Assembly (NCBI GenBank): GCA_963716685.1
Contig: CAVQTR010000003.1
Coordinates: forward strand, 2,728,001 to 2,792,000
Direction of reading: 5' to 3'
Length of the DNA stretch: 64,000 nucleotides
DNA from: JALYXI01 sp963716685
GTDB taxonomy: Bacteria; Acidobacteriota; Terriglobia; Bryobacterales; Bryobacteraceae
A program made the position numbers and the translations under genes. A model generated the notes under the pieces. It saw nothing but the letters and a program-made list of their open reading frames with translations. It was not told the origin of the DNA and ran no database searches. Of the stretch, positions 33,169 to 41,694 are shown in pieces (within the stretch, counting starts at the first letter, position 1; the number at the start of each line of letters is the position of its first letter).

Positions 33169-35256
33169 CTATTGTAGCAATTCACTCAAACGCGCCGCGC
33201 TGGTGGTGGGCAGCTGACAGGTGAAATATTCGCAGACATATGCGGTGGGTTTTCCTTCGATAGCAGTCAGCGGCCTAACCGATTCGGCAAGCTCCGCGAC
33301 ACCCGGTGTGGCGAGCAGAAGCAGATGATCGGGAAGGAAGCGGGAGTGGAAGGCACGCAGCATCGCCTGAGTAGCTTCGTCGGCGGGATCACCGGCAACC
33401 ACCACCTGACGCGGAGGAGTGAGCGAGTACGCAAAAGCGACGAGCATCTGGGGCACGGCAAACGGCGCTTCGTTGATGCGGGAGGCGAAGGCGCGGAGCG
33501 TCCGATCAGCAGCCCCTTGGAAATCGGCGCGGCCGGTAATGCGGGCGAGGCGCAGCAGGTTCAGGGCGGCAATGGAATTGGCGGAGGGCTCGGCGCCGTC
33601 GTAGTCCTCTTTCAGGCGCAGCACCACGTCGGATTCAGAAGCGCGTGAGCCGAAGAAGGCGCCCGCAGACGGATCTTCGAACAGCTGCAACTGGCGCTCG
33701 GTGAGCTGAATGGCGAGCGTGAGGTCGGCGGGATCGAAGGAAGTTTCGAAGAGATCGAGGAGACCGCGGATGAACGAGGCGTAGTCGTCGAGGAAAGCGG
33801 GGATACCGGCGGAGCCGTCGCGAAAGCGGCGCAGCAGATCATGGTCCGGCATCATGGCACTGCGGATGAACGCGGCGGCGTCTCGCGCAGCGGCGGTGTA
33901 GCGGGGCTCGTCGAGAGCGGCGCCGGCGCGGGCGAAGGCGGAGATCATCATGCCGTTCCAGGCGGTGAGGACTTTGTCGTCAAGGTGCGGCCGGGGGCGC
34001 AGCGCGCGGGTGAGGAAGAGGCGGGTGGCGGCTTCGTCGAGCACGCGGCGCACTTCCTCGACCGGGGCATCGAAGTGGTGCGCGGTTTCTTCGAGCGTGT
34101 GGGCTTCGAAGAGGATGTTGCGCCCGGTGAATTCGCCGTGGGGATCGTTGTGGACGTTGCCTTCGGGATCGACGCCGTAGCGGTGGCAGAACCAGCGCGA
34201 TGCTTCGGGGCCGGCCACCTGCTCGATTTCCTGCTGCGACCAGATGTAGAAGGCGCCTTCACTCTTCTCGGCGGGGCGAGCGGAATCGACAGCGCTGTCG
34301 GCGTCCTCGGCAGAGTAGAAGCCGCCGTCGGGGTGTTTCATATCGCGCAGCACGTAATCCAGAATGCGGCGGGTTTCGGCGGCGAAGGCGGGGTCCCGGG
34401 TGATCTGAAAAGCTTCGGCGTACGAAAGGGCGAGCTGGGCCTGATCGTAGAGCATCTTCTCGAAGTGGGGAACGAACCAGTATTCGTCGACGGAATAGCG
34501 GTGGAAACCGCCGCCGAGATGGTCGTTCATGCCGCCGCGCGCCATAGCGTGGAGGGTGACGAGCGCCATTTCGAGGGCGGCGTCGTTGCCGGTGCGGGCA
34601 TGGTAACGGAAAAGAAAGTTGAGGATGACGGGACGGGGGAATTTGGGCGCGTTTCCGAAGCCGCCGAGCCGGGCGTCGAAGGTGCGCTCAAAGTAATGAA
34701 AGCAGGCGTCGAGAGCATCGGGCGAGGGCGCGCCGGCGGCGGGGAGCGAGGATGACTGAGCGATCTGATCGAGAATGCGGGCGCTCTGTTCGCGGATTCG
34801 CGGCTGTTCATCGCGCCAGGCGGCGGCGATGCGCTCGAGCACAGCGGGAAAGCCGGGGCGGCCGTAGCGGGAATCCGGCGGGAAATAGGTGCCGCCGACG
34901 AAGGGATGCAGGTCGGGGGTGAGCCAGACGGACATGGGCCAGCCGCCGGAGCCGGTGGCAGCCTGGACGTAGGACATGTAGATGCGATCGATATCGGGGC
35001 GCTCTTCGCGGTCCACTTTAATGGAAACGAAATCGCGATTGAGGAGCGCGGCAACGGATTCGTTTTCGAAGGACTCGCGTTCCATCACGTGGCACCAGTG
35101 GCAGGTGGAGTAACCGATGGAGAGGAAGATGGGTTTGTTTTGCGCGCGTGCCTGTTCGAAAGCTTCGGGTCCCCAGGCGTACCAGTCGACCGGGTTGTGG
35201 GCGTGCTGCAGCAGGTAGGGGCTTTGTTCGCGCGCGAGACGGTTGGTGTGCATCAT
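33169..35256 (-). CDS. DUF255 thioredoxin-domain protein (YyaL/SSP411-like)
   Basis: 695 residues. The N-terminal thioredoxin-like DUF255 domain starts NRLAREQSPYLLQHAHNPVDW and contains the redox motif CHWC (Cys52, Cys55) followed by HVMERESFE. The rest is an (alpha/alpha)6 barrel like N-acylglucosamine 2-epimerases (GGWPMSVWLTPD, HDLGGGFHRYSVD-type segments near the middle). Bacterial YyaL proteins have no settled function. The start overlaps the stop of the binding-protein gene (ATGATG), so it is coupled to the transporter, and tpx follows. A thiol-redox role is plausible. Confidence 0.9.
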   Translation of the reverse strand: MMHTNRLAREQSPYLLQHAHNPVDWYAWGPEAFEQARAQNKPIFLSIGYSTCHWCHVMERESFENESVAALLNRDFVSIKVDREERPDIDRIYMSYVQAATGSGGWPMSVWLTPDLHPFVGGTYFPPDSRYGRPGFPAVLERIAAAWRDEQPRIREQSARILDQIAQSSSLPAAGAPSPDALDACFHYFERTFDARLGGFGNAPKFPRPVILNFLFRYHARTGNDAALEMALVTLHAMARGGMNDHLGGGFHRYSVDEYWFVPHFEKMLYDQAQLALSYAEAFQITRDPAFAAETRRILDYVLRDMKHPDGGFYSAEDADSAVDSARPAEKSEGAFYIWSQQEIEQVAGPEASRWFCHRYGVDPEGNVHNDPHGEFTGRNILFEAHTLEETAHHFDAPVEEVRRVLDEAATRLFLTRALRPRPHLDDKVLTAWNGMMISAFARAGAALDEPRYTAAARDAAAFIRSAMMPDHDLLRRFRDGSAGIPAFLDDYASFIRGLLDLFETSFDPADLTLAIQLTERQLQLFEDPSAGAFFGSRASESDVVLRLKEDYDGAEPSANSIAALNLLRLARITGRADFQGAADRTLRAFASRINEAPFAVPQMLVAFAYSLTPPRQVVVAGDPADEATQAMLRAFHSRFLPDHLLLLATPGVAELAESVRPLTAIEGKPTAYVCEYFTCQLPTTSAARLSELLQ

Positions 35257-36128
35257 TTCGGGGAGTTTTGGTTCAGGAACTTTTTAGCGATTTCGCGGAC
35301 GGGCCGGTGGCGGCCGTCGAGTTCATAGTTCATGGCGCGCATGGCGTCGGTGGTGATGCGGCCGCTGAGAGAGTTGAGCGCTTCGCGCAGGCCGGGAAAT
35401 TTGGCGAAGGCATCGCTGCGGGCCACAATGGCGGCTTCGTAGGGCGGGAAGTAGTGCTTATCGTCTTCGAGAACGGTGAAAGGCTTGACGGAGAGAAGAC
35501 CATCGGTGCTGTTGCCCGCCACCATATCCACCTGCCGCTGTTCGAGCGCTTGGTAGAGCAGCCCGAGATCCATTGTTTTCACGGAACCTTTCACGTTGAT
35601 GCGGTAAGTGCCAATGAGCCCGGTGAGGCCGTCGGGACGCTTGATGAATTCGTAGCCGACGCCGAGTTTCCAGCCGGGCGCGTAATCGGCGGCTTCGGAG
35701 AGGGTGCGGACGGCGCGGGCATCGGCCTCTTCCTTGCGGACCACCATGGCGAAAGTGTTGACGAAGCCGAGCGGAGCCAGCCATTCGAGATTCCACTGTT
35801 TATAGCCGGCGCGCACGTGGTCGAGGACGGCTTTGGGATCGGATTCGGGCTGCTGTTTGAGGACGGTGGTGAGCGCGGTTCCGGTGTATTCGGGGTAGAG
35901 ATCGATCTGGCCGTTGACGAGGGATTGGTGGGCAAGCAGGGTGCCGCCGAGATCGAGTTTGCGCTCGACATGGATGTGGAGTGTGTTTTCGAGATGCTGC
36001 GCGATGATTTCGCCGAGGATTAGCTGCTCGGAGAAGTTCTTTGAACCGACGCGGAGGCGGGGAGCGCGCGAGCACGAGAACGAGACGAGCAGAACAGCGG
36101 CGGCGATTAAAACTTTCTTTCGATCCAT
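35253..36128 (-). CDS. OpuC/OsmF-type substrate-binding lipoprotein, candidate ergothioneine/betaine binder
   Basis: 291 residues. The signal ends at Cys19 (SFSCS), a lipobox, so it is membrane-tethered. The binding-protein fold carries the OpuAC-family landmarks: RVGSKNFSEQLILGEI, DLYPEYTGTAL, NTFAMVVRKE, MDLGLLYQAL and VAGNSTDGLL. These proteins bind quaternary ammonium compounds (glycine betaine, choline, carnitine) through an aromatic cage. Members of the same family (EgtU) bind ergothioneine. The gene overlaps the permease end by 22 bases and sits downstream of egtB-egtD, which favours ergothioneine or hercynine as ligand. That assignment is inference. Confidence 0.85.
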   Translation of the reverse strand: MDRKKVLIAAAVLLVSFSCSRAPRLRVGSKNFSEQLILGEIIAQHLENTLHIHVERKLDLGGTLLAHQSLVNGQIDLYPEYTGTALTTVLKQQPESDPKAVLDHVRAGYKQWNLEWLAPLGFVNTFAMVVRKEEADARAVRTLSEAADYAPGWKLGVGYEFIKRPDGLTGLIGTYRINVKGSVKTMDLGLLYQALEQRQVDMVAGNSTDGLLSVKPFTVLEDDKHYFPPYEAAIVARSDAFAKFPGLREALNSLSGRITTDAMRAMNYELDGRHRPVREIAKKFLNQNSPK

Positions 36129-36715
36129 CCAAATCCTTCATCGGCGAGAATAGCCATCAACGCGGCGGGAACGGCGCCTGCCAGAATCTGCGCGCTGTCC
36201 ACCGACGCGATCCCGCGAAAGATGAAGACGCCCAGGCCGCCCGCACCAATGGCGGCGGCAATGGCTGCCGTTCCTATGGTAGTCACGGTGGCGACGCGAA
36301 GGCCAGCGATGATGGACGGCGCGGCAAGGGGCAGTTCCACTTCGCGCAGGATCTGGCGGGGCGTCATGCCCATGGCGACGGCGGATTCGCGAATAGCAGG
36401 CTCGATGCCGGTAATGCCAACCAGGGTGTTGCGCAGGATGGGCAGCAGAGCATACAGGACCAGCGCGACGATGGCGGTGCGCTTGCCGATTCCGCCGATG
36501 AACGGGATGGGAATGAGGAAGCCGAAGAGCGCGAGGCTGGGAATGGTTTGCAGGACATTGACCAGCCCGACGACCGGCCTGCGAAGCGATTCGGCGCGGG
36601 TGAGCCAGATGCCGGTGGGGATGGCAATGGCGGCGGCGACCAGGACCGAAATGCCGACAAGGAACAGGTGTTCGAGCGACAGGTCGAGAGCTTCCCGGGC
36701 CAGGTCAGCCCACAT
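36107..36715 (-). CDS. ABC transporter permease (OpuCB/YehW/EgtU-permease type)
   Basis: About 202 residues from the ATG at 36715; earlier in-frame codons run into the ATPase gene. Five to six membrane helices are visible. The BPD_transp_1 coupling motif is present as ESAVAMGMTPRQILREVELPLAAPSIIAG (EAA-loop, here split for length). Short permeases of this size belong to the OpuC/YehW group. The gene overlaps the ATPase by 11 bases and the binding protein by 22 bases, typical of one operon. Only one permease is present, so the channel is presumably a homodimer. Confidence 0.9.
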   Translation of the reverse strand: MWADLAREALDLSLEHLFLVGISVLVAAAIAIPTGIWLTRAESLRRPVVGLVNVLQTIPSLALFGFLIPIPFIGGIGKRTAIVALVLYALLPILRNTLVGITGIEPAIRESAVAMGMTPRQILREVELPLAAPSIIAGLRVATVTTIGTAAIAAAIGAGGLGVFIFRGIASVDSAQILAGAVPAALMAILADEGFGWIERKF

Positions 36716-37436
36716 CCCGGAGCACCTCAAGGAAAGCCTGGGCTTCGGGCGTAGCGGCGCGGCGAAAATCGGCCGGAGTGGCGAGGACGTCGAGTGAGCC
36801 GCCGCGGAGGAGGGCGATGCGGGAGCCAAGTGCCAGGGCTTCACGGACATCGTGGGTGACAAAAATCGCGGTAGTGTTGGCGGATTGGCGGAGGGCAACG
36901 AACTGGCGCTGGAGATCGAGGCGCGTCACGGGATCGAGCGCGCCGAAGGGTTCGTCGAGGAGCATCAGCTTTGGTTCGGCGGCGAGGGCGCGGGCGACGC
37001 CAACCCGCTGGCGCTGGCCGCCGGAGAGGGAGCGCGGCAGGCGATCGGCGTATTCGGAGAGGCCGACGTGCGCCAGAATTTCGGAGACGCGGCTTTGAAT
37101 TTTGTCAGGGGGCCAGCCGGCGAGGCGCGGGGGAAGCGCGACGTTTTTGCCGACGGTGAAGTGCGGGAACAGGCCGGCTTCCTGAATCACATAGCCGATG
37201 TGACGCTTCAGTTCGACGGGGTTCCAGGCGGTGGTGGCTTTGCCTTCCACGAGAACTTCGCCGGACGTGGGGAACAGGAGGCCGTTAACGAGTTTGAGCG
37301 CGGTGGTTTTGCCGGAGCCGCTGCGGCCAAGGAGGATGACAGTTTCGCCCGCTTCGATGGCGAGATTGAAATCGTGAAGGATGAGTTTGCCGCCCACGCT
37401 GTAATCCACGTGAGAAAACTGCACGATGGGCGGCAT
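36705..37436 (-). CDS. ABC transporter ATP-binding protein (OpuCA/EgtV-like)
   Basis: About 243 residues from the ATG at 37436. All ATPase signatures are intact: Walker A GRSGSGKTT, Q-loop YVIQEAG, signature LSGGQRQRVGVARAL, Walker B LMLLDEP and switch IFVTHD. The sequence is closest to the glycine-betaine/OpuC subfamily (HVDYSVGGK, VNGLLFPTSGEVLVEG) but lacks the C-terminal CBS pair of longer OpuCA/OpuBA proteins. It powers import by the overlapping permease. It lies 8 bases after egtD, directly connecting ergothioneine synthesis with this transporter. Confidence 0.92.
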   Translation of the reverse strand: MPPIVQFSHVDYSVGGKLILHDFNLAIEAGETVILLGRSGSGKTTALKLVNGLLFPTSGEVLVEGKATTAWNPVELKRHIGYVIQEAGLFPHFTVGKNVALPPRLAGWPPDKIQSRVSEILAHVGLSEYADRLPRSLSGGQRQRVGVARALAAEPKLMLLDEPFGALDPVTRLDLQRQFVALRQSANTTAIFVTHDVREALALGSRIALLRGGSLDVLATPADFRRAATPEAQAFLEVLRDVG

Positions 37437-37444
37437 GGGCGCCA

Positions 37445-38413
37445 CTATACCGCGCGCAGAAGCGTTTCCGCGAAGGGCCACTCTTTATCGGTCCACTGAG
37501 CGGCGACGGCGAAGCGGGCGGCCTGGGCCATCTCGGCAATCTGAGGTAGACGGAACTTGTGGGAGCTTTCGGTCCAGATGGTTTCGCCGGCTTCGAAGCG
37601 GATCACGCGGTCGAGGGCGGCGACCCGGACTTTCTGAGCGACACGCGAGCGGATGTGCATCTCGACGCGCGCGGATTCGGCGTTCCAGCGGGCTTGGTGT
37701 TCGAAGCGGCGGACAGAGAATTCGGCGCCGAGTTCGCGGTTCAGACGGACGAGGAGATTCAGGTTGAACGCGGCAGTGACGCCCAGGGAATCGTCATAGG
37801 CGGCGAGCATCTGTTCGACCGGCTTGACGAGGTCGGTGCCGAGGAGCAGCGCATCGCCGGACCGGAGGAGAGAACGAACGTGGCTGAGAAAGGCGCGGGC
37901 GGGCGCAGGATCGAAATTGCCTACGGTGCTGCCGAGGAACAGAACAAGCAGGGATTGACCGGGCGCGCGGCGGGAGACCACGGTGCGCAGACCATCCAGG
38001 TAAGAGGCTTCGTGCGTTTCCACGGCGAGACCGGGGAGGCTTTCGAAGCTGGCGGCACAGGCGGCAAGCGCAGAAGGAGAGATATCGATTGGGTGGTACT
38101 GCAGGGTGCGGCGGCCGGAAAGGGCCTGAAGCACGGCGCGGGTTTTGGAGCCGGAACCGCTGCCGAGTTCGGAGACGAGCACGCTTCCGGGCAGGGCGCC
38201 GGCGATTTCGTTCGAGTGGCGTTCCAGCAGGCGGGCGTCGGCGCGGGTAAGACCGTATTCGGGGAGGAGCGTAATGGCATCGAACAGCAGCGAGCCCATC
38301 TGGTCGTAGAGATAGGTGGAGGGCAGTTCCTTCTGGCCCGATTTTGTCAGTCCCGCCACAACATCGTGAGCCAGGGAGTGATCCAGCGTGAGATCAAGCG
38401 CGGGTGCGGACAT
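37445..38413 (-). CDS. egtD: L-histidine N-alpha-methyltransferase
   Basis: 322 residues. EgtD transfers three methyl groups from S-adenosylmethionine to histidine, giving hercynine, the betaine precursor of ergothioneine. The SAM site ELGSGSGSKT is present. Residues that bind the histidine substrate in the family are recognisable: Asn in STVGNF, Tyr in AYDDSLGVTAAFN, and Glu plus Ser in the C-terminal TESSHKFR. One difference is PEYGLTR where many EgtD proteins have PEYYxTR, so one active-site Tyr is Gly. It starts 3 bases after egtB. The function call is strong by length, motifs and neighbour. Confidence 0.93.
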   Translation of the reverse strand: MSAPALDLTLDHSLAHDVVAGLTKSGQKELPSTYLYDQMGSLLFDAITLLPEYGLTRADARLLERHSNEIAGALPGSVLVSELGSGSGSKTRAVLQALSGRRTLQYHPIDISPSALAACAASFESLPGLAVETHEASYLDGLRTVVSRRAPGQSLLVLFLGSTVGNFDPAPARAFLSHVRSLLRSGDALLLGTDLVKPVEQMLAAYDDSLGVTAAFNLNLLVRLNRELGAEFSVRRFEHQARWNAESARVEMHIRSRVAQKVRVAALDRVIRFEAGETIWTESSHKFRLPQIAEMAQAARFAVAAQWTDKEWPFAETLLRAV

Positions 38414-38416
38414 GAG

Positions 38417-39637
38417 TTAGTTATGGGCGAGGCGGAACGTGGCGTAAACGTAGGGATATTCCGGACGAAACCAGTTCCGGAGAGAGCGCCGAACCAGACG
38501 ATCGGCGGTGCGCGGCGAGGCGCCCTTCAGGACGTAGTGTTTGCCGTCGAAGAAGTTGGCGGAATAGCCGGGGTAAGCCGGGCTGGGGGCGAAACCTTCA
38601 AACGGAGCGAAGAGCGTGGAAGTCCATTCCCAGCCGTTACCAATGGTTTGGGCAACACCGAAGGGGCTGTCGGCGGCAGGTGTGGCATCGACGGCAACGG
38701 GATCCCAGCGACGGTAACCGAAATTGGCGTCGGGCAGTTCCGTGGCTGATTCCGGGGAGGAAGACCAGGGCAGCGGCTGTTCACTGCCGGCGGGGGTGCC
38801 GAAGGCGGCGCGGTGGTACTGCGGTTCAGTGGGGATTTCAGCGCCGCGCCATTTAGCGAATGCCGCGGCCTGATCCCAGGTGGCGTAAACAGGCCAGTCG
38901 AGGGGCAGCGGGAAATCCTGAAACATGCCGCGCTGCAGGAAGCCGCCGTTTTGCTTTACCCAGTAGTGGGGCACGGGGCCGCCTTCGCGAACGAAGTCCA
39001 AATATTCGCGGTTCGTGACCTTATAACGGTCGATTCCGAAAGCGGGCACCTGCACCGAGAACTGGCGGAATTCGTTGTCCCATCCGAAGCCCTGTTCCTG
39101 TTCGCGGCCGAGGGTAGCCTCCCCGGCGGGAATTTCGACCATGGTGGGTACGGAGGGAGCCGATGTAACCGGAGCGGGCGATTCGCCATGTTTAAGGGAG
39201 GCGTCCAGGTTGTGCATGATGTAGGCGAACGTCTCCGCGTGCATGTGCCGGTGTTCAATCAGCATTTGCACCAGATCCTCAGGAGCGTGCGCCAGCTCGC
39301 GGTCCAGAGTTTCGCGGACGCTGCGGCTATAGGCCTGAACCTCGGCGAAAGAGGGCCAATCCGCGGGAGTGTCGGAAGGCAGCTTGCCGGGTTCGGGATC
39401 GATGCCAAACGCGAAAAGATGATCGAAACCCGGGTTGGGAGAAACCGCCGACATACCGCCGTATTTCATGAGATTCCAGTCGAAGGCTTCCAGATGCCCA
39501 AGATAAAAAATCATGCGATGGCGCTCTGGGATGGGACGGTGGTAAATCGCCTCGGGATCGATGCAGGAAAACAGAGAATCGGTGACCGCGCGGGTTTCAG
39601 CCACCTCGTGGGCAAGGGTTCGAGAAGTCGGCGCCAT
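38417..39637 (-). CDS. egtB: EgtB-type iron(II) sulfoxide synthase
   Basis: About 406 residues. EgtB uses iron and oxygen to join hercynine with a thiol donor (gamma-glutamylcysteine or cysteine) as a sulfoxide. The N-terminal DinB-like part shows the expected iron triad, His48 (YLGHLEAFDW) and His129/His133 (EHRHMHAE), with the spacing of known EgtB. The C-terminal FGE-sulfatase/SUMF1 domain has KVTNREYLDF and ends FRLAHN. I prefer the ATG at 39637; a GTG 15 bases upstream is possible. egtA and egtC are not here, which would fit the cysteine-using EgtB type known from another acidobacterium. First gene of the long minus-strand run. Confidence 0.9.
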   Translation of the reverse strand: MAPTSRTLAHEVAETRAVTDSLFSCIDPEAIYHRPIPERHRMIFYLGHLEAFDWNLMKYGGMSAVSPNPGFDHLFAFGIDPEPGKLPSDTPADWPSFAEVQAYSRSVRETLDRELAHAPEDLVQMLIEHRHMHAETFAYIMHNLDASLKHGESPAPVTSAPSVPTMVEIPAGEATLGREQEQGFGWDNEFRQFSVQVPAFGIDRYKVTNREYLDFVREGGPVPHYWVKQNGGFLQRGMFQDFPLPLDWPVYATWDQAAAFAKWRGAEIPTEPQYHRAAFGTPAGSEQPLPWSSSPESATELPDANFGYRRWDPVAVDATPAADSPFGVAQTIGNGWEWTSTLFAPFEGFAPSPAYPGYSANFFDGKHYVLKGASPRTADRLVRRSLRNWFRPEYPYVYATFRLAHN

Positions 39638-39697
39638 GAAGCAACCACCCACGGTAGCAATTCGCGGGCCGACGCAAGAACGGCGCGGGGTTTCCGA

Positions 39698-39713
39698 AAT
39701 CCGACGGCGGATT
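39698..39713. repeat. inverted repeat 1 in the egtB divergent region
   Basis: Arms AATCCG and CGGATT around ACGG. It lies about 60 bases upstream of the egtB start on the minus strand and may be a regulator site or a 5' leader hairpin. Confidence 0.3.
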
Positions 39714-39742
39714 GGGAACGTGAATACAGATTCGGGCCTGGG

Positions 39743-39756
39743 CGGTGTTTACACCG
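39743..39756. promoter_or_regulatory. palindrome 2 in the egtB divergent region
   Basis: The 14-base sequence CGGTGTTTACACCG has 6-base perfect arms around TT. It sits about midway between egtB (minus, start 39637) and the secreted-protein gene (plus, start 39878). A compact symmetric site like this fits a dimeric transcription factor serving both directions. Confidence 0.45.
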
Positions 39757-39877
39757 ATCGCGGGACACTGACAGACTTGGAATTGAAATCAGCCCTTGCG
39801 CATATGCCAGAGCTTCGGCTAATACTGAATGTACGAATTTGCTTTGGCTTTGAGGAGCTGAAGCTGGGGAAACGGTA

Positions 39878-41119
39878 ATGGGCTCGAACGGATTTGCCCA
39901 TCTTGGCGCTGGATTTGTCACCTGCACTCTACTCCTGTTCACGCCCGCTGCCGGCGTGAGCCAAACCCTGATGTCGGCCAACGGACGCGGCGGAGCGGTA
40001 CTGACGTTCAGCACCGATGAAGCGATCCTGGAGTCGCAGGAACCGCGCAAGGATATTGCCTGCACGGTGGATCCGATCAAGCCCTCGCTGGGCTTCGACC
40101 TGCGCTTTCATGCCGGCTATGACGTGACAATTCCGATGAAAGAGCTGGCCGGGACGGAAAACTCCCTCACGATGATCTTCCGGGTTACTCCCGATAAAGA
40201 TAAGAATCACCCGAAATATTTCTCGCAGCGCTTCAATGTTCCGAAAATTGAAGACGAGGCTAAAGGAGACGCCTATCTGGAGGGCACCTTCGACGTGGGC
40301 GAGGGTTCCTACCACGTGGACTGGCTAATGCGGGACCGCGGCGAGCGTGTCTGCTCCTCCTACTGGGACACGGCGGCGGCACTTTCGACCAAGGATAAGG
40401 AAGTGGCGCTGCACATCGCGTCGGATTCGGTTCAGCCGGCCGACAGTGAGATGTTTAAGCAGGAGCCGCCGGTGGCCCGTGATGAGAAGAGCGGGCCGCT
40501 GAATGTGAAAGTGATGGTGAACTTCGCGCCGCAGCGGTTCAGTTCGGCGACGATGCAACCGCTCGACACAAACGCGCTGGTTTCCATTTTGCGGAACATT
40601 TCGCGCGAGCCGCGCATTTGCCGCTTTTCGATTGTCGCGTTCAACATGCAGGAGCAGCGGGTGCTGTACCGGCAGGACGAATCGGAGCAGATCGACTTCC
40701 CCGCCCTGGGCGACTCGCTGCATTCGCTAAAGCTGGGCACGGTGGATTACAAGCAGCTGGGGCAGAAGCACTCGGATGTGGATTTCCTTAGCGGCCTGAT
40801 CACGCAAGAGATGAACAATTCGCACGCGGACGCGGTAATTTTCGCCGGTCCGAAGGTGATGCTGAACGAACAGGTGCCCACCGAATCGCTGCGGCAGGTG
40901 GAAAACATCGGGTTTCCGGTGTTCTACATGAATTACAACCTGAACCCACAGCAGAACCCCTGGCGGGACGCGATTGGGAACACCGTGAAGAAATTACGCG
41001 GCTACGAGTACACCATCAGCCGTCCGCGCGACCTGTGGGTGGCGTGGAGCGACATTGTGACACGTATAGTAAGATCTAAGGGAGGAAGAGCGAGTTCAGG
41101 CGTGACTTCCTCACAGTAG
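39878..41119 (+). CDS. secreted protein with VWA-like C-terminal half
   Basis: 413 residues. A signal peptide is present (about residues 5-28, LGAGFVTCTLLLFTPAAGVS). The first half is beta-rich and contains paired segments such as LRFHAGYDVTIPMKEL and YHVDWLMRDRGERVC. The second half (NVKVMVNFAPQRFS, ALVSILRNISREPRICRFSIVAFNMQEQRVLY, DAVIFAGPKVML) resembles a von Willebrand-A-like alpha/beta fold, in a form frequent among secreted acidobacterial proteins. GGGGAAACGG precedes the ATG. It is the first gene of a four-gene plus-strand run. No function is known. Confidence 0.65.
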   Translation: MGSNGFAHLGAGFVTCTLLLFTPAAGVSQTLMSANGRGGAVLTFSTDEAILESQEPRKDIACTVDPIKPSLGFDLRFHAGYDVTIPMKELAGTENSLTMIFRVTPDKDKNHPKYFSQRFNVPKIEDEAKGDAYLEGTFDVGEGSYHVDWLMRDRGERVCSSYWDTAAALSTKDKEVALHIASDSVQPADSEMFKQEPPVARDEKSGPLNVKVMVNFAPQRFSSATMQPLDTNALVSILRNISREPRICRFSIVAFNMQEQRVLYRQDESEQIDFPALGDSLHSLKLGTVDYKQLGQKHSDVDFLSGLITQEMNNSHADAVIFAGPKVMLNEQVPTESLRQVENIGFPVFYMNYNLNPQQNPWRDAIGNTVKKLRGYEYTISRPRDLWVAWSDIVTRIVRSKGGRASSGVTSSQ

Positions 41120-41133
41120 AGGTGGATCGTTCT

Positions 41134-41694
41134 ATGCTCGCGTCTTTCCGAACCGCACTCGTCCTCACTCTGGCCTTCAGCGGCGCTGCTTTTTCGCAGC
41201 GGTTTAAGAATCCGGACACACTGGGACCGGATGTGCCCACGCCCCCGCAGGTAATTGAGCGGATGCTGACGGACGCGCATCTGAAATCAAACGAAATGGT
41301 CTACGATCTGGGCTGCGGCGAAGGGCGCGTGGTGATCATGGCGGCGCAGAAGTTCCGGGCGCACGCGGTGGGCATCGAGCTTTCGCGCGACATCTACGAC
41401 AAGACGTTTGCGCTGATCAAATCGATGGGGCTCGACGGGCAGGTGCATATCGTTCACGGCAATGCGCTGCATTACGACCTGAGCCCGGCCGACGTGGTGA
41501 CCATGTACTTTCTGACCAGCTCCAACGACCGGCTGAAGCCGGTGTTTGAGCATGATCTGAAGCCGGGCGCGCGCGTGGTCTCGCACGATTACGAAATCCG
41601 TGGCTGGAAGCCGGCAATGAAGGACGAAGTCGAGGTAGCCGGGCGGACGCACCGCATTTACGTCTACGAGATGGCGCATAAAACCGCCGAATGA
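41134..41694 (+). CDS. class I SAM-dependent methyltransferase with signal peptide
   Basis: About 186 residues from the ATG at 41134, which has AGAGGTGG nine or so bases upstream; a GTG at 41122 is less likely. The first ~22 residues (MLASFRTALVLTLAFSGAAFSQ) form a good Sec signal. The rest is a Rossmann methyltransferase with VYDLGCGEGRVVIMAA (SAM motif I), GIELSRD and HGNALHYDL. The substrate is unknown. Export is puzzling because S-adenosylmethionine is cytoplasmic; the hydrophobic stretch may instead be a membrane anchor facing inwards. The end overlaps the dCTP-deaminase start (ATGA). Confidence 0.82.
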   Translation: MLASFRTALVLTLAFSGAAFSQRFKNPDTLGPDVPTPPQVIERMLTDAHLKSNEMVYDLGCGEGRVVIMAAQKFRAHAVGIELSRDIYDKTFALIKSMGLDGQVHIVHGNALHYDLSPADVVTMYFLTSSNDRLKPVFEHDLKPGARVVSHDYEIRGWKPAMKDEVEVAGRTHRIYVYEMAHKTAE

